From Ficedula albicollis (Eukaryota; Chordata; Aves; Passeriformes; Muscicapidae): a DNA stretch of 64,000 bases. Below, piece after piece: positions 33,244-48,826 of this stretch. The DNA lies in the NCBI RefSeq assembly GCF_000247815.1, contig NC_021678.1:24877036-24941035 (forward strand). Reading direction: 5' to 3'. The notes under the pieces were generated by a model. That model did not search any database, was not told the origin of the DNA, and saw only the letters and a list, made by a program, of their open reading frames with translations. Position numbers and translations under genes: made by a program. Position 1 is the first letter of the stretch. Each line of letters begins with the position of its first letter.

Positions 33244-35979
33244 TCTTCTTCAGCAGGGTAACAGTCCACTGCAGCAGAAGGGTTTCTGGTGGTTCACTCC
33301 AAGGAAAAGGCATTACCTCTGCAACTTTTCCTTACTGCATCAACAGTGGAAGCATCTTTCAAGCTCTCTCCCTAAAAACAGATGCTAGAAGCTGTTGTCT
33401 TGATGTCAGCACTGCTGACTTTATCAGTGTTTTTGGCAAGGAGCACAGTTTTGTAATTGGAAACTGCTTTCCTACTGCTTTGTAGCCCCAGAACTTCGCT
33501 TTCTGGTACTGGGAGGTGCTGGTTATGGATGCTGGAAGAGGCCAGCACCACCATGGAGTGAATGCATCTTCTGCATCTTTGCCTTCCCTTGAGAAAGGGA
33601 AGTATCTTGCTGTGATATCAATTAGGATAAAAAAATAATAGGTTAAAGTCCATCTTTGGAGCCATGCATGCCATAGTCTAGCCCCAGCCCACAATGCCTT
33701 TGCATGTGTGCTTGGCACATGGATGCCAGCAGACTGACTGAGCTGCATTTCCATTACTTGACTCATCTCCCCAGCTCCTATCTGGAGTCTTAAAGGTATA
33801 GCTGTGGGCTATGTCTGTGGCACAGCAACAGCACTGTTGAATCAGAGAAGTCATCTGCAGTCATCTAGGGGCAACAAGCAGCAACTTGTGATGTGGGGTC
33901 AATGCAGGAAGCTAAGACAGAAACATCCATGGCCCCTTTTACATAAGCTCAGGGGCTGTAGTGTGCTTGTGGCACTCACAGAAACAGAGAACTTTAGCAG
34001 CCATTACTGGCAGTAGAAACCAGGAGAGGTGTGGCACTGCCACACTTGTGCAGGCTGCTCCTTCTCTGAACAGCACTGATACCAGGACAGTAATAACTGC
34101 CTAGCACTGCAAGACATGCTCAGATCTATGCCTTCCACAAAAGCCTGAGAACGCAGGGTACCTCTTGTATCCACTGTTCCACTTCACAGTGCAGCACACT
34201 GGCAAGGGCACTAAACATTCTGAGATAGGACATTCAATCACCTCTTATCATTTTAGAATCTAGGTATTGTATGCAATGGTAATAAAGTTTATTACTGATA
34301 TTTTTCAAAGGGGAGTAGAATAACCACAGAGGTGTCCTTCGGTGGAAAAGTAACAGCAAGTACATTTCAGATACTTTTATCCCTCCACAATGTTCTCCCA
34401 GTTTTCATCTCACAATGCTGTTGCACTCACAGCATATCCTTTCAGCTCTCTCCTCTCTCCAAAGTTTCCTGCTGTGAGACACTCCATGAGGAGAAAGAGG
34501 CACCTGCAGGTGCTGAGATTAATAATATTTAATGTCAGCAGAACCTTTCGATCGTGAATACTCTGACACTCAGCAGATGTCTCCAAATGATACCACTGAC
34601 TCCCATCATATCACGTCTTCTAGGGTGCCCCTTCTTCTTAACCAAGCCTTTCAGCTGCCACTGGCCTGAAACTAAAAGAAGTGGTTAAAAAATGGTCCCT
34701 TATCTCATTTGAGCCTACAGACTAGGAATTTATCTTCTCATTCTGCACTAAAAGCTGTTACTTTAAAGTCATTTTATCAAAACCAACACATTCAGAATTG
34801 AATAAATCAAATCATACTTCCAAATCTGCTCATTTTGTAGGCTGAAATGATGCAAATGCCAGGGAAGCAGATTAGATGCCCAGCCAAAGGTTGGACATGC
34901 TGTAGGAACCAAATTCTGCCCTGCCCACAGCCTGTCTTCTTTGACACCAATATGTGCTCACTTCTCAGAGCACAAGCAACAGCAACTGTCCAGACTTCAC
35001 TCTGCTCTGCCAGATATCTTCCTTTCAAAAATAAGTCCTCACCATCTCTACTTAACTGTGCTACTCAAAAAGAAATAGGCCGTTCTGAACTTTTTTACTG
35101 TGGCACAGAAAAGAAGAAAAACAATCTGGTATTAACAAAAAAGGTGTTCGCAGAATGGGAAAGACCTGCTGCCACCATTTCATAAATGAAGCATCTAGTC
35201 ACGGAAAAGTAACTTCCCTGAAGTCACTCAAGTCATTCTAAAGACAGGAAAAGGCAAATCTTCTACTTCATGCCACTATGGTCAAATTGCTGGACTTGCC
35301 ATAGAAAGGATTCAAACTGATTCTCAAACCACACTCTTCTGACTTACTGTGAACCAAAACACCTCATAATCTTCTATGACAAAAATACAAAATACATGAT
35401 CAATGAGTCACTGCTGATAACAAACTCACTTCTTTGAGATAAAGCAAAGTTTGTCCATGGCAACACAAACTTTCACTCAGAGGCAGTTCTAGGCATTCTC
35501 AGGACTAGACATTTATTCCTTAATATTACACGCTGCACCCACCACCTGAAGCTCCAATTTACAACCACTACTCCTCCAGCACATTCTAGATCTGCTCAGT
35601 TTTAAAAACAGCCAACACACGATCTGCATTTCACTATGCCAGTACAGAACAGAGAAATTCAGTTAAACTTTATCTATTTTGCGGTAGTTGCACAAAACAC
35701 ATTAAAAATGTACCCATAACTTGGCTCCACATTTTGGTTCTCCCAGCAGGTAAACTCTTTTCACTGGACCTCAGATCAAAAGAGTAGTATTCACTGACAA
35801 ACAGAAACACAAATTACCCAGCCCTTAAGGAAACCTGTTTTTATATTGTATGCCCTACATAAAATGTAACACTCCCTTTATCCTGACTGAAAAGTCAGCT
35901 TTGTTTTTAAAGGAATCTGGAATACAGAAAATAAAGGATACCTTTTTCTGCCCTTTTTTTTTTTTTTTTTTAATTAATG

Positions 35980-36809
<830 letters not shown>

Positions 36810-39800
36810 TTCTCCTCAACTGCTTCCCTTCTACCAAAAATTTGCCACCTACACTTTATATCATGTCCTTCCAAAGGTGTGCGGAACCTGAGTGATCATC
36901 CAAAAATGTTCACCTCTTCTTTATTAATCCTGTTTTATTCTCGCCCTTCTTTTGCTTTTCTATTCCCGTGCTCTTATACAAGTCCCAACAAAGGCGTGTC
37001 GTGGTTTCCTGCCTCACCCTAACCTTCAAATTATCTGACACACTGAAAAAAAAAGATCTGCCTCCAGGAATCAAACTTTATTGAAAGTAAAAATGCTCCT
37101 TCCTATTCACTCAGGTAGGTTAACTATTAAGACCCCAGACAAAGGTATAAAGGCTTATGTCAGGGAATGTGAACATGGATAGCAGTACTTTCTGATACAT
37201 GATCTGAGATCTGTTTGGGAGTTTTTCTTGCAGGAAAGTAGACAGCACTTGGTGATGCCATTGCAAAGCTGCCTGCAAGTTAAGCATATTCTGCTGCTTG
37301 CAAATACAAAGGGCTGAACTATCAGCTACTACAAACTGGCTGAAAACAACTCAAGTCAGTGATCTGAAGTGTTTTACCAACCCCACAGATATTTATCTCT
37401 ATTCAGAAGACAGCAATATTAATAAATAAAAATACACCAAATTAAGTAAGAAAAAAATTTTCTTCCATGTACAGCACCTGCAAACTTCTCACTGCATAGG
37501 AACTGAAGCAGAAGGGCAGCCATGGTGAGTTAAATCAAACCTGCATCCAGCTTAGGACCCTGCTTTCTTACCACAGCTCATTGTTACAGCACTGGGAACA
37601 CCAGCTGAACACGACAAGAACATGCAGATATTTTCCTGGTGTACAGAGTCAAAAGCACTGCAGTCATTCTTTGACAGATGGTTTTCCATTAGTTTGTCCA
37701 ATTAGTTTTTGAATCTGTACATTTATATGTACAATGTCCTACAACAAAGATTTTTGCAGCTTAACTATACCTTGTGTAAAGATTTTTCCTCCTACTGAAC
37801 ATAACAGGGCCATTCATTGCCCTGTGGTTCTTTGTAAGAACCAGAATTCACCTTGGCTTTTCTCACCCTACATAGTTTTTAACAGATTTGTTCTGCTGAA
37901 TGGGAAAGAAATTAAAACTTCATGTAGATTTTTGCCCAGATTTTTTGAGGGGGTGTAGCCTTGTACTGTCAAGATGGTGTCCTATTATTTTAAGTTCCAT
38001 ATTGGAAGTTTCCAAAGGTGTGTAGAGACATGGCTGCTCTACTGCACTGCACTGCACCCCAAAGGCTATGCCCAGTGTTTTTGATGGGAATCACGATCTC
38101 TTCAGAATTGATCAATGCTTCTCCTAAATCCCAGACCTTCTATTTATATTTATCTTTAGTCAGACAGCTATTTATGCAGCATAACTTCTTCTCTGCATAC
38201 AGGAAGCATCTATTACTCTGCTTTTGGAACACTAATCAAAGGACACTTAGTTGTCTAAACAAGCTGCATGTGGTAATTAAGTAATTAAGAGGTGTAGAAC
38301 TCAGCCAGAGACCTGGTCAAACTGCACTTGGCTTTAAGCCTTAACCAAAAGGATAAAAGTGGCTTTAGCTTTCTGCTCTCTGAACATTACACAAACTGTC
38401 TCTCTTGTCATCAACTACCCTAATACCTGCACTTAATTCATCTTATTTTACATTCACTTTCAGTACAATCCAGAGTGTGCTTCAGACACACAAGTAGTTA
38501 AAGGAAAGAGCACTGAATGCACTGGGCTATTTTAGCTCTGTAAAACCTATCAGTATGAGGCAAACTTACTGGAATGGCACACAGACTTCACTGGAGCAAG
38601 AGATAGGACCTCACATTTTCAGACAAAGTTCTCAGGATTGGAGAAATTTCCACCCTCCTTTACCTCTGTCTACCAGTTTCCTTTATGTATAAACAAAAAG
38701 AAGGCATCACAATTTTCATAAAATAAGAAAATCACGGTATTTCAATCCCTGTGACAAAATCCTGGTTTAATGTTTATGAAGAACAAAGTGCTCAAGGAGC
38801 ACTTCTTCATGAGACATTTTGCCAATTTCTCACTGGAAGTTAAATAAGATAGGGTATAACATGAAGGTGATTTAGCAGGAAACTTTAAAAGAAAATAAAT
38901 CACATCTTGAGAGCCTCTTGAGAACTGACTTCATATTTAACAGGGACAATATAAGACAAGATGGAGTTGAGAGTGCTGCCTGCTGAAACACATTGATTAG
39001 TTCACTCAGGTCCCTGCTGGGAAAGTGTCAACATCAAGAACATAATTTAGAGAGGTCCTGAGCTGCTTCACCTTTTACTGAAGTCAGTGATTGCCTCAGA
39101 TATTCAGAGTCACTGTAAGTCAGGTGTTTAGTGGCAGAGCGCAAAGAATTGCAGCAGACCCAGCTTCAGGTCATCAGCTGCCACTCCTGCACTAGAAGTG
39201 GTGTGTGACTGGTGGTTAGAGCAGGGGAGGCACTGTGAGATCCCTCTGGAGTAGCAATCACCATCATCCCATGCCCCATCCGTCCCGCTCCACTTTGCTT
39301 GTAGAAACCGTAGAAGTCTGCTGAGGTAGAGACACCCTCCTGTTGGGTGTACCTGGGATTGTTCTACCAGATGCAGTTTGCTGCTTTTTCTGCTTCCAGC
39401 ACAAGAAGAAGGTGCAGAGACACTGAGCTTTCAATCAACGCCTCAGTCTGGCAGTGAGAGACACCAAACCACAGTTGAAGACAGCACCATTTTCCTGGTG
39501 AAAGATGCTCCAAGAGTTTATGGCACCCATGCCAGCACTGAAAAAGTTGAGAAGATGATGCAGAACTGTACTTTGCACATTCACTGCTCCTGAACGTGAG
39601 CTGTGCTACATCTGAATCACTTCTTACTCTGCAAGGGGAGTCCAAATATAAAGGTTTCTCAAAGCTGAACTAGCTCATTTTGTCATGGCCATTCTCTAAA
39701 AGCTTAAGCTGTTTTCATGGTTTAGAAGCAGATAAGTAATGGTAACTTGTCACCTTCAACTTCAAAGGAAGCTGTGGAGCAAGGAATAAAGTGCACATTG

Positions 39801-42800
39801 GTCTCATAATTCTGTCTTAATTGGCACATAAATTATACAACCTGTGATTCAGCCAAGAAGCTGATTGGAATAGTGCAGGCCCACACAAGGATGGTTTGCA
39901 CCATCACGCAAGAAGCCACACCTATTTCTGTATAGCAACTGTAGTTCCCTCCATGCCCTGGTTTTACACAAGGTAGCCAGGCAGCCACTGAACCAACCAG
40001 AGCCTCTTGAGTCACCTCTTGACTCAATGCCCTGAGTCCATGGTTTGCACATCACTTGGGAAACTCACCATGAGTAACCTCAGGCATGAATAAATGCCTT
40101 GTTGGGAACTGATCATCTCTTCTGGGGTGCAGGGAGGTGAGTAATGTCAGGATGCAAAAAAACTTTGCTAACTCCATCTCTCAGGTCCCAGAATACTTCA
40201 GCGATCAAGAGTCTTGGCTGTTTGCACTCAGTAATACAAAGATTGCACAGCTAGGGCCTGCCTTTCCTCTCTCCTTCTGGCTTTGTATAGCATTCCACAT
40301 AGATTCTCAGTGCAAACAGTAAATAACAGTATTTATAATAAGTTATACCTTCCTCTTATGGAGTATTATAAAACACAGTTCCTCAAAAGTGAAGGACAAA
40401 CTGAATTGTACTGGCCCAGAAAGGCGGGGCTGGACTGCTCTGCTGGGGCACAGCAATTGGGAGGAAGTGGCTGTAGACATGGGCTTGCTGCTCTTATTAC
40501 CACCATGTAGACAGGAGTGGGTTCAGCAGCTGTAGACAGCTGTGTACTTCTGCTCAGAGACAAGTCTGTACAGACACCAGAGCCCTGGAGCTGCCATGGT
40601 GCTCTGCAGTACAACTGCCTAATAGTTACTAGCAAGCATCCCAGTCCAAGGACTGGGTATGGACACGAGCATTGTCTTGTGTGTCTGGGACTGCTCCTGA
40701 TAATGTAAGTTTTTAAGACAGACAGATCCAAACAAAACACACCTGTGATGTCTTAAAGGCCCCATGCTGCTTTTTATGCACATCAATGCTTGGGCACATT
40801 TTACATCTCACTACAGGTCAGGCTGTACAGCAGGAGTTGGCTGGCAGATGCAGGAGTTATCACCCATGTCAGACTCACCTCTAATGGCATCAAGGCTGCA
40901 ATGTAAACAGATCTGTGTGCAAAGGTGACCTGCCATCATCTCTCCCCCCCTCCACACACCACTGTCCCCACAGAAAATAGAGAGCTACCCCAGCTGTGAA
41001 GCACACCACAGCATCTGCCACAGAACAGGGCTGTGAAGCAGATAAGCCTGATCACTGCCACTCTGAGGGGTTTCACTGCGAGATTAAGTGAAGTAATTTG
41101 CATCCATAAGATTCTTCTTGTTCACAGTGCTGGCATGATGAATAATCCCTTTCACTTTGTCCTCTAGGTAAGAGTTGCCCACAACACATGCTGCATATGG
41201 CAGCACAGCTATGAGCTGGATGAGACTTGTTTGATGCTGGTAGTTATTCCCAAAGAGCACACTGCCCAATCTGCTTGGTCAAAGGGAACCAGTCCTTGAC
41301 TATTTTACTTACCATACAATGCAAGTTGTATTCACAGAATCCAATCATTTCCTGTCCCCTGGCTTTTCGAGAATTCCTGCCTGTTTGAAAGTCTATCTGT
41401 GAACCCTTAAAACAGTTTTAGCACCAGTGCCTTTTAGACAGAAGCTATGTGTGCTAACCTTACATATCAAATGTTTCAGGCAGACTGCAAAGGGACACAA
41501 TCAGTGCCAGATGACCAGGCTGTGGTGCTGCCAATACATACAGTGGAGAAAATTTAAAGCAAGCTGTTTACAAAAAGTGGCACCATGGGGAAAAAAAAAA
41601 ACCAAACCAAACAACCAAACAAAATAGTTTTTAAAAGTCTTTCTGGCAGCTCCAAAGAAAGTAAGGTATGATGTGTGAACAGCTCACCAGCATATCTATG
41701 GTTGAAATGTCAAGTAATTGGTATTTCAAACAAACAATTCTACCAGTTCTACCTGTGCCAGTCCAAAGCCTTCAAGTTTAAGCATCCTTACAAAAAGCAA
41801 CACAGGGAGAATTGCAGTGCAAACTGCATACAGGACAAAAGCGGGAGACAAAAGCTGGACAAAAGCTCTGCTTATCTAGGAGATCTGCCTCAGAAAATTA
41901 TGGGTGTTGGCAAATAAACATGATTTCTGTCTGCAATTTTGACAGAAAATTCAAAGCACATATTGGGAAAAAAATCCTGATGAAAAATCTCTGGCAGGCT
42001 CACCTACAGTTTGTAGCAACTCACCCCCAACACAGAGGGACAGATTCTCGTTAGTGGGAAGGCAAATGCAGGGAACAGTGCCTGAAGGGTCTCCAAGAGC
42101 AGTTGGCTTTCCCTTTTTCCAGCCCTGTACATTCCTGCCCTGCAAGTCCTCTTCCCTGCTAAGTTTCAAAGTGTCACTTTTGGATCAAGGATTATTTCCC
42201 AATCCAGGAATCTTTAGGAATAGAAGTGCCACTGATGCTGTGTCACTCAGGTGAGTTTGTGCATAGAACGCCTCCTGGAAGTACTTGGGCACTGACAACG
42301 AAATTAAACACAGGATTGTGCTTAAAGCCCACAGTTCATACCCAGTCCAAGGAACCTGGCCAAGCACTTGAGATCACTGCTGGAGAGTAAGTGAAGAAAG
42401 CACCAGACCTGTTGCTGCAGGGACAGCTGAACTGCAACCTTAGTCTGAAACCTCGAACAAAATGAAACCAAAACACTTTGATGTTTTTGTGGAGAAGTGA
42501 GAGGTCATCCCAATGGTGAATATAGTCATTTGGAACATGCAAGCATGTACTGTACAGTGATTTTAACATTGTTCTCTCCAACCCTGTGACTAGACAGTCT
42601 GTCCTGGGCTGAAGGAGCTTTAATAAAATGATTCCTTTAAAATAATGAGATTTCTGAGGGAATTGTCAAGCTTTGGTGCAAAGCTTCTGAGGGGGAAAAA
42701 AGGAGGGGGGGGGGTTGTACACATGTTAGAACAGATGTTCTCAGTATATCTTGGGAAGTTCTGACTATCCCCCATGAAAAATGAAGGCTGGGGCTATTCA

Positions 42801-45284
42801 GCAAATTTCCTGAGTCAGACTTTGAATGGAAGGCTGCAGGGGTCTACAAGATTTCTGTCCAGAGATGGTCTCTGTCAACATCATCCTTCTTTGCTAGGAA
42901 GGTACTTCCTGTGATTAGGCTCTCAAACATTTCAGGGTGGTGCTCACTTTTTACTGCCAATATAAACAACAGAATGAAAAGTCCCTGCTGGACTATTATG
43001 GTGTTCCCTCTAAGGGAATATGCTCTGCTGTAAGCCCTGTTTATTGCCACTCATCATTATGGATTTATCATGGAATGGAATTTATCACAGTACAGACTGG
43101 TGTTATAATTAGGGATGGGCATTTCAGCTCACACCACCTTTTTGTTCTCCTGGGTTCTTCATGACCATCAATCAATTTCCAAACGCTTATCTGAGTATTG
43201 CAAAACAGTTTTAAATCAAGAGACTGGTTTCCATTAGCATAAAGCTGGATTGGGCTTGTTCCTGTTGCATTTGATTAGATCTGGATTAATAACACACAAT
43301 AAAAGAGCAATCTGGATCTTATTATGGTTCTGAAGGTGACACAGCACTTGTTATAACTGCTTGTGGAAAGAAAGTGTGAAACTCTTTTTACTCCTGTTTC
43401 TACTGCTATTTATTTGCTGAACTGGTCCTCAGAAAGGCTTGAATCCTTCTTGGCTGCTATGATGCTACACCTGCTTTTCCTGGGGCACACAGGCTCAAGC
43501 TGCCATGTGCAGGCTTGCAAAGCCCCAATTTAAATGGCACTCCTTTATTAGAGGATACATTCCAGAGGCATAAAATATTATTATCCGATACACATGACTA
43601 GAAGACTGCTGATCTTCTGCAGGGCTGCAAGCACAAGATGGGGCATGAGTCTCTCAGTAAAATCACTCTCCAGAACACACTCACGTGGCAGCTGAAGCTT
43701 TGGACATGTTGTCAGTACTGAGGTTGGAGACCCTTCTCTCTCACGCTGCAAAATTTCTGAAGTAAAGAATAAGTCAATCTCATTGAGACAGTAGCTCTCA
43801 CTTCTTCAGGTGCCTCTTCTGTGGAAACATTCTCCTACACTGTTGAAATTACATTCCCAACACTTTTCTACTTCTTTCAGTCTTCATGAATTCCTCAGTA
43901 CCCTCCTCAAGATAGAGATATTAACAGTCTTCTTTCTACTTCTTTCACAAGGTGAATTTTCTTCATCTTCTCTTTTTAGCAAGTAGTTATGATAATTTAT
44001 TAACTCCTAGGTTTTGAGGTCATAGGAGGGAAGCTGTTATTTCAATTCACATTGAAACAGAGTTCTGTGAGTTTTTCAAATTTAGTACTTCAACTGTGCC
44101 TGTACTTCCATAGGGAAGTTATAGGTGTCTTCACCAGAACATACTTCTATCTTGACTTTTAGGGTCAATTGGTTGTTTACAAAAGACTCCTTTATATGAT
44201 ATTTGCATAAAGCATAGTGATCTTTCTTTTTTCAACTGGTCATTGAAAAAGTTTGGAGAGAGTAAAGCGTCTACAGTGTGCTGCCCATTCCCTGATGGTT
44301 ACTCTGGAGATAACACAGATCTTTGCTCTGCTCATGAGGAAGCTGGCATAGACTGAAATTGGAATATTTCTTTTCTACACTGGGATTTACTTTTAAAATC
44401 TTGGCCAAAAGGCGCAAGGTCTATCCTCCTCAAATTCTGCTGTTAAATATGGATTTGTGCAAATAGTAATTATTTATCTCTTTCACAGAGTCATTCATCT
44501 GTATCTTGTTGTGGTAAAATTACAGCATTTGTGGACTTCCTTCTATTTTGAAACACAGTACTTCAACAATCCTGATCAAGTTTCCTATCTACATCCATGA
44601 CCCTGGCACAGAATTCCTGACCATACAAATCTTCCCACAGAAACAGAACAGACCAGATCCACAGAGAACAGTCACAATACAGATTCAATACTTCTCTGCA
44701 GAAACCATTTTGAGAAAACAGATACAAGGGTTAAAATAAGCCAGACTTTCTTTTTTGCCTTGACTCTGAGTCAGTTAATAACAGACATTTGTAAAAGCTG
44801 GAAACTGAGGCTTGAGTCACAATGCAGCTAGAGACACACCATTTATCAATAGTTAGAATAAGAATAAATATTTGAGCAATATTACAGAAGCAAAAAGTCA
44901 TGGCTCACAGCTCATTAACAAGTGTTTTTAAAATCTTTTTTTTTAAGATCTCTCATTGTTCTTTAATCCAGGACATCTAGTTTGCAGCTTTCTTCTCATG
45001 TGGGTTTAAAGCAGTTTTCAGCACCATTCATGGTTATTTTGTTAATGCTCTCATTCCCTTAGAATGGGAAACTCTCCAAGTTTCTCACTTTTCATTAGAG
45101 ATCATGCTTCTGCAAGCAAATCTCTAGCCAGACACACCTTTGCCATACAAACCACAAGTGATATGCTAATTCCAACCCAAAATTGTGTGTTCAAGAATAA
45201 ACAAACAGAAGATTTGTGATCCAGAAGAGAACAGATGAGTGTGAGCCCTTTCATATTATTTATTTCTGCCTTGTAAGAACAGAG
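36810..45284. other. Intergenic or intronic, about 8.5 kb without a supported gene
   Basis: Ordinary, moderately AT-rich sequence. Only low-complexity patches stand out: an A-rich AAACC-like run at 41587-41625 and a short run of G near 42706-42715. No exon, RNA gene or named transposon was recognised. Confidence 0.6.
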
Positions 45285-45640
45285 GTAGAATCCCAGAATC
45301 ACAGAGTGGTTTGGACTGGAAGGGACCTTAAAAACCATCTAGTTCCAGCCCCCTGCATGGGCAGGGACTCCTCCCACCATGTTGCTCAGAACCCCATCCA
45401 ACCTGGGCTGGAACACTTCCAGGGATGGGGCGTCCACAACTTCTCTGGGCAACCTGTGCCAGTGCTTCACCACCCTCACAGGAAAGAATTTCTTCCTAAC
45501 ATCTGATCTAAGCCTGCCCTCATTCAGTTTGAAGTCATTCAGCTCTTGTCCTGTCACTACCTCCACTTGTCAAAAAGTCCCTCTCCACCTCTCTTAAGGG
45601 CTCCCTTCAGGTACTGGAATGCCATAATTAACTCATCTCA
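45285..45640 (-). mobile_element. CR1 LINE fragment, minus orientation
   Basis: AGAATCCCAGAATCACAGAG marks the inverted CR1 3' end, followed by GGAAGGGACCTTAAAAACCA, CACTTCCAGGGATGGGGCG and AAGAATTTCTTCCTAACATC. This is the most intact CR1 copy in the window (few mismatches by eye against the usual consensus). The inner boundary is approximate. Confidence 0.92.
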
Positions 45641-48187
45641 AAGCTTATATTCTTGACCATGCAGTCTCTGGAATATCTACCCATGACTCCTGGTGTAGTA
45701 GTAATAAAAACAGTAGTAATAATAATATAACAATAATAAGAGCTAATATTATTTTATAGAAATCATGCAGCTCTTTCATGCTTGGCAGTCTTACAGTTAG
45801 CTCATGTGTAGTTAGAACTCAGACAATCCTAAAAGCTGCTGTATCTATCACAACTCATTTAATGGAGCTGTCACTCTTTGCTATGATTAAAATGACAATG
45901 TTAAGGTGACAACTGTAGGAGCAGCTCTCCAATATGCCAGAGGTGATGGAGATGTTTTTTCTTTTCAGCAAGACTTATTTCTGTGGAGTTAGGCAGGAAC
46001 ACTACTTCATTTTCCCTGCTGACTTCTTTCACTCATTTCTCTTGATGATCCCAAGCTGGCTGAAGATCACACTGCCTTGCATTAGGGGGATTTTCCTAGA
46101 ATAGCTCACTATTTTTGCTAAATGCAAGTATTACAATTTCAATTGCAATGAGCAGAACAACAAAGATATAAACAAGGAATATTCAGAGAAACATAATGAG
46201 CAGCAGCTGGCTTTACTAGGAAAGCCTCTACATAATCTGGTTCCGAAGCTACAAGTACTCTTTTACTCCTTGCTCTCCCCACTCAGGGACAGCAGTGGTT
46301 CTATCACTCCTTCATACAACGTCACCTGTAAGAGGATCTCATTTTACAAACCAGCTTTTCTCCAGTGCCAAGAAGGTATTCAAAATCAAAAGTAAAAGGA
46401 CGAAAGATGTTATGATGGTGAGTACACTATGTTCCAGCTGCTCAGCTGGAAGGGCAGGACCCTGGTGAAAAAGGAAGCTTTCCTTTTCAGGACTTGATCA
46501 CTGACTTCAGACTAGCAGATTATTTTTTCTAAATAGTTCTGAAGAAAACATTCGCAAGTGAACACTCAAAACTTGAATCCAAGCTATTTAAATTGCCTCT
46601 GTTTCCAGTTTCTGGCAGGTTTTCTGACTTGGCTCTGAACCTTTTGACTGTGCCCATCTCTATTTTCATGTCTCTGCTTGAAAAATCCTGTTTCTTATCC
46701 AAAGCACATAAGTATTGCCTTCTCCAAAAGCCAGGTCTGTTGTTTGTCACTTCTCAGCAAGATGACTGGCTGGAAACTTAGTTGTTACTCAAACTTTTCA
46801 TTTCACAGCCATTCAGATTCTCATTAATTTGCTTCCATCAGAAGTTTGTCTTGTGAGACCGGTGATAACACGCAGCTTTCTCTTATTAAAATCAAGGCAT
46901 TCTGGGCTCATCCTCACTCCATATGTTGTGTATTTCAGATGTTCCTGCTGGCATGGAGCTTTTTGGGTATTTTTATTGTTATCACAGGGTTGCCAGATGC
47001 ATGGTATGGTGGCTGCCTTCCTTATCCAGTGCCTGCAAAGGTGCTTTTTGGATTCTACTTCAATAATATCCATTATTAAAGCTGTCAGCTGAAGGCTTTG
47101 TAACTATAACACCTAAAGATGTTTTTAGTTTTCAGCATAAATTAAAGAGTTCAGAACAATATATTTACATGTCCTCCCCAAATATTAAAATTTGTACCAA
47201 GAAATCGTTCTTCGGCACAATGGCAATATAAAACTAGTGGATAAAACACAGTATAAGTGGTGATCTGAAGGGAAGTACCCTCACTAACAAGTGTTTGTAT
47301 TTTTTGAAGTTCAGTACACTGAGTTCACTGAATCCATTTCATTTTGAAAGATGAGACCAAATAAGAGCACTCATCCACTGCCCCCATTTCTGTCAGAACA
47401 GCATTTGTCTAGGCCTACAAAGAGCACTGAGAATCTTATACACTTACTTTGAATGCACGTGTAATTTTAAGCGCATAAAATTACACAACTGTGGAAAACA
47501 AGGCTGAAAAGGCCTTCATTTAGGCTTCTTGTCCATCTCTCTGTCCAAAGCCTACCTCCATGTTGATTATTCTTCTCAATTTTTTCTTTAAAACACCTTC
47601 AAAACTTTCCATGAAGTGTCAGTGCCTCATTATGTGATCTGCTCCATAACTCCCATACTTACTGTTAGAAAATGTCTTGAAGTTCCAAACAAGTTTCTTG
47701 AGGCGACAATCACTTCCTTTCTTCCCTATTCCGTGTAACTCATCTCCTTTCTTGCTGTCACCTTTTATATACTTGAATGCTGTTGTCACATATGCCACAA
47801 GGGTTTTCTACACCAAACTAAGCTTTTCCTGCTCTTGCAGCTTAGCTTCCTCGACCTCCAACCAGTGGAAACTATCTCCAGCCTTCACAGGGAGCACCCA
47901 CATGCTTAAAGCAACATGCATATATTTAAGTACTGTGCTGAGCTGGGGACTTCATTTCTAGTGTTGCCCAAGGCTGTCAAACACATGCTGGTCTGGTTTA
48001 ATTGCATGACATTTCAGTTAATTACTGTTTTGATGATAAATCTGGCAGTTCTGCAAATGTCTTTAAAATTGTAACTGTGGGTAAAAACGATCCTATTTTG
48101 CTAATGAAGGACAATCAGTGCCAAACTGTTGTGAACCTTATCTACCTGACCAGAAGGCAATGTTTAACTTACAGTTTCATAAGGCAT
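45641..48187. other. Intergenic, no gene seen
   Basis: Contains a TAA-rich microsatellite-like patch (about 45696-45752). Open frames are short and show no family features. Confidence 0.6.
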
Positions 48188-48325
48188 TTCCTTAAGAGTG
48201 CAGGCATGAACAGTGTGTATTGGAAACTGCTGTTTTTAATATGCCTGGAAGCAAATTCCTTAAGAGTGCAGGCATGAACAGTGTGTATTGAAAACTGCTG
48301 TTCTTAATATACCTGGAAGCAAATT
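48188..48325. repeat. Two-copy tandem duplication, period 68 bp
   Basis: TTCCTTAAGAGTGCAGGCAT starts at 48188 and 48256. The copies have a few point differences (GGAAACTG versus GAAAACTG), so they are not simply the same read placed twice. Confidence 0.94.
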
Positions 48326-48476
48326 AATTTTCCAAGAAACAGCCATGCCCAGTACCTAATGCACAGTGAGACATTGATACATTCGTATATGTGCCCATCC
48401 TCATCCATGAGGATGTTCAATCCCCTCCAAGTCGCCAAAATGCAGCAGACAGAACAGCATCTGTGGCAGCTGACAT

Positions 48477-48826
48477 ATGCCAAGTGCATGAAATCAAGCA
48501 AAACATAAAGAAATCAACAAGCCAATACTTGTGCATAAAATATTATCATGAAAACTTCAGCAGACAGAGACTAAGTGGGAATGAGGTGGAATGGAAACAG
48601 AGACAGCACCTGCCAGAATCAAGAGCAATCTGCTCACAGGTGGGAGGGCACATGCCAAGTGCATGCAATCAAGCAAAACATAAAGAAATCAACAAGCCAA
48701 TACTTGTGCATAAAATATTATCATGAAAACTTCAGCAGACAGAGACTAAGTGGGAATGAGGTGGAATGGAAACAGAGACAGCACCTGCCAGAATCAAGAG
48801 CAATCTGCTCACAGGTGGGAGGGCAG
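48477..48826. repeat. Two-copy tandem duplication, period 175 bp
   Basis: The unit from ATGCCAAGTGCATG through GGTGGGAGGGCA is repeated at 48652. One visible difference is GCATGAAATC versus GCATGCAATC. Confidence 0.95.
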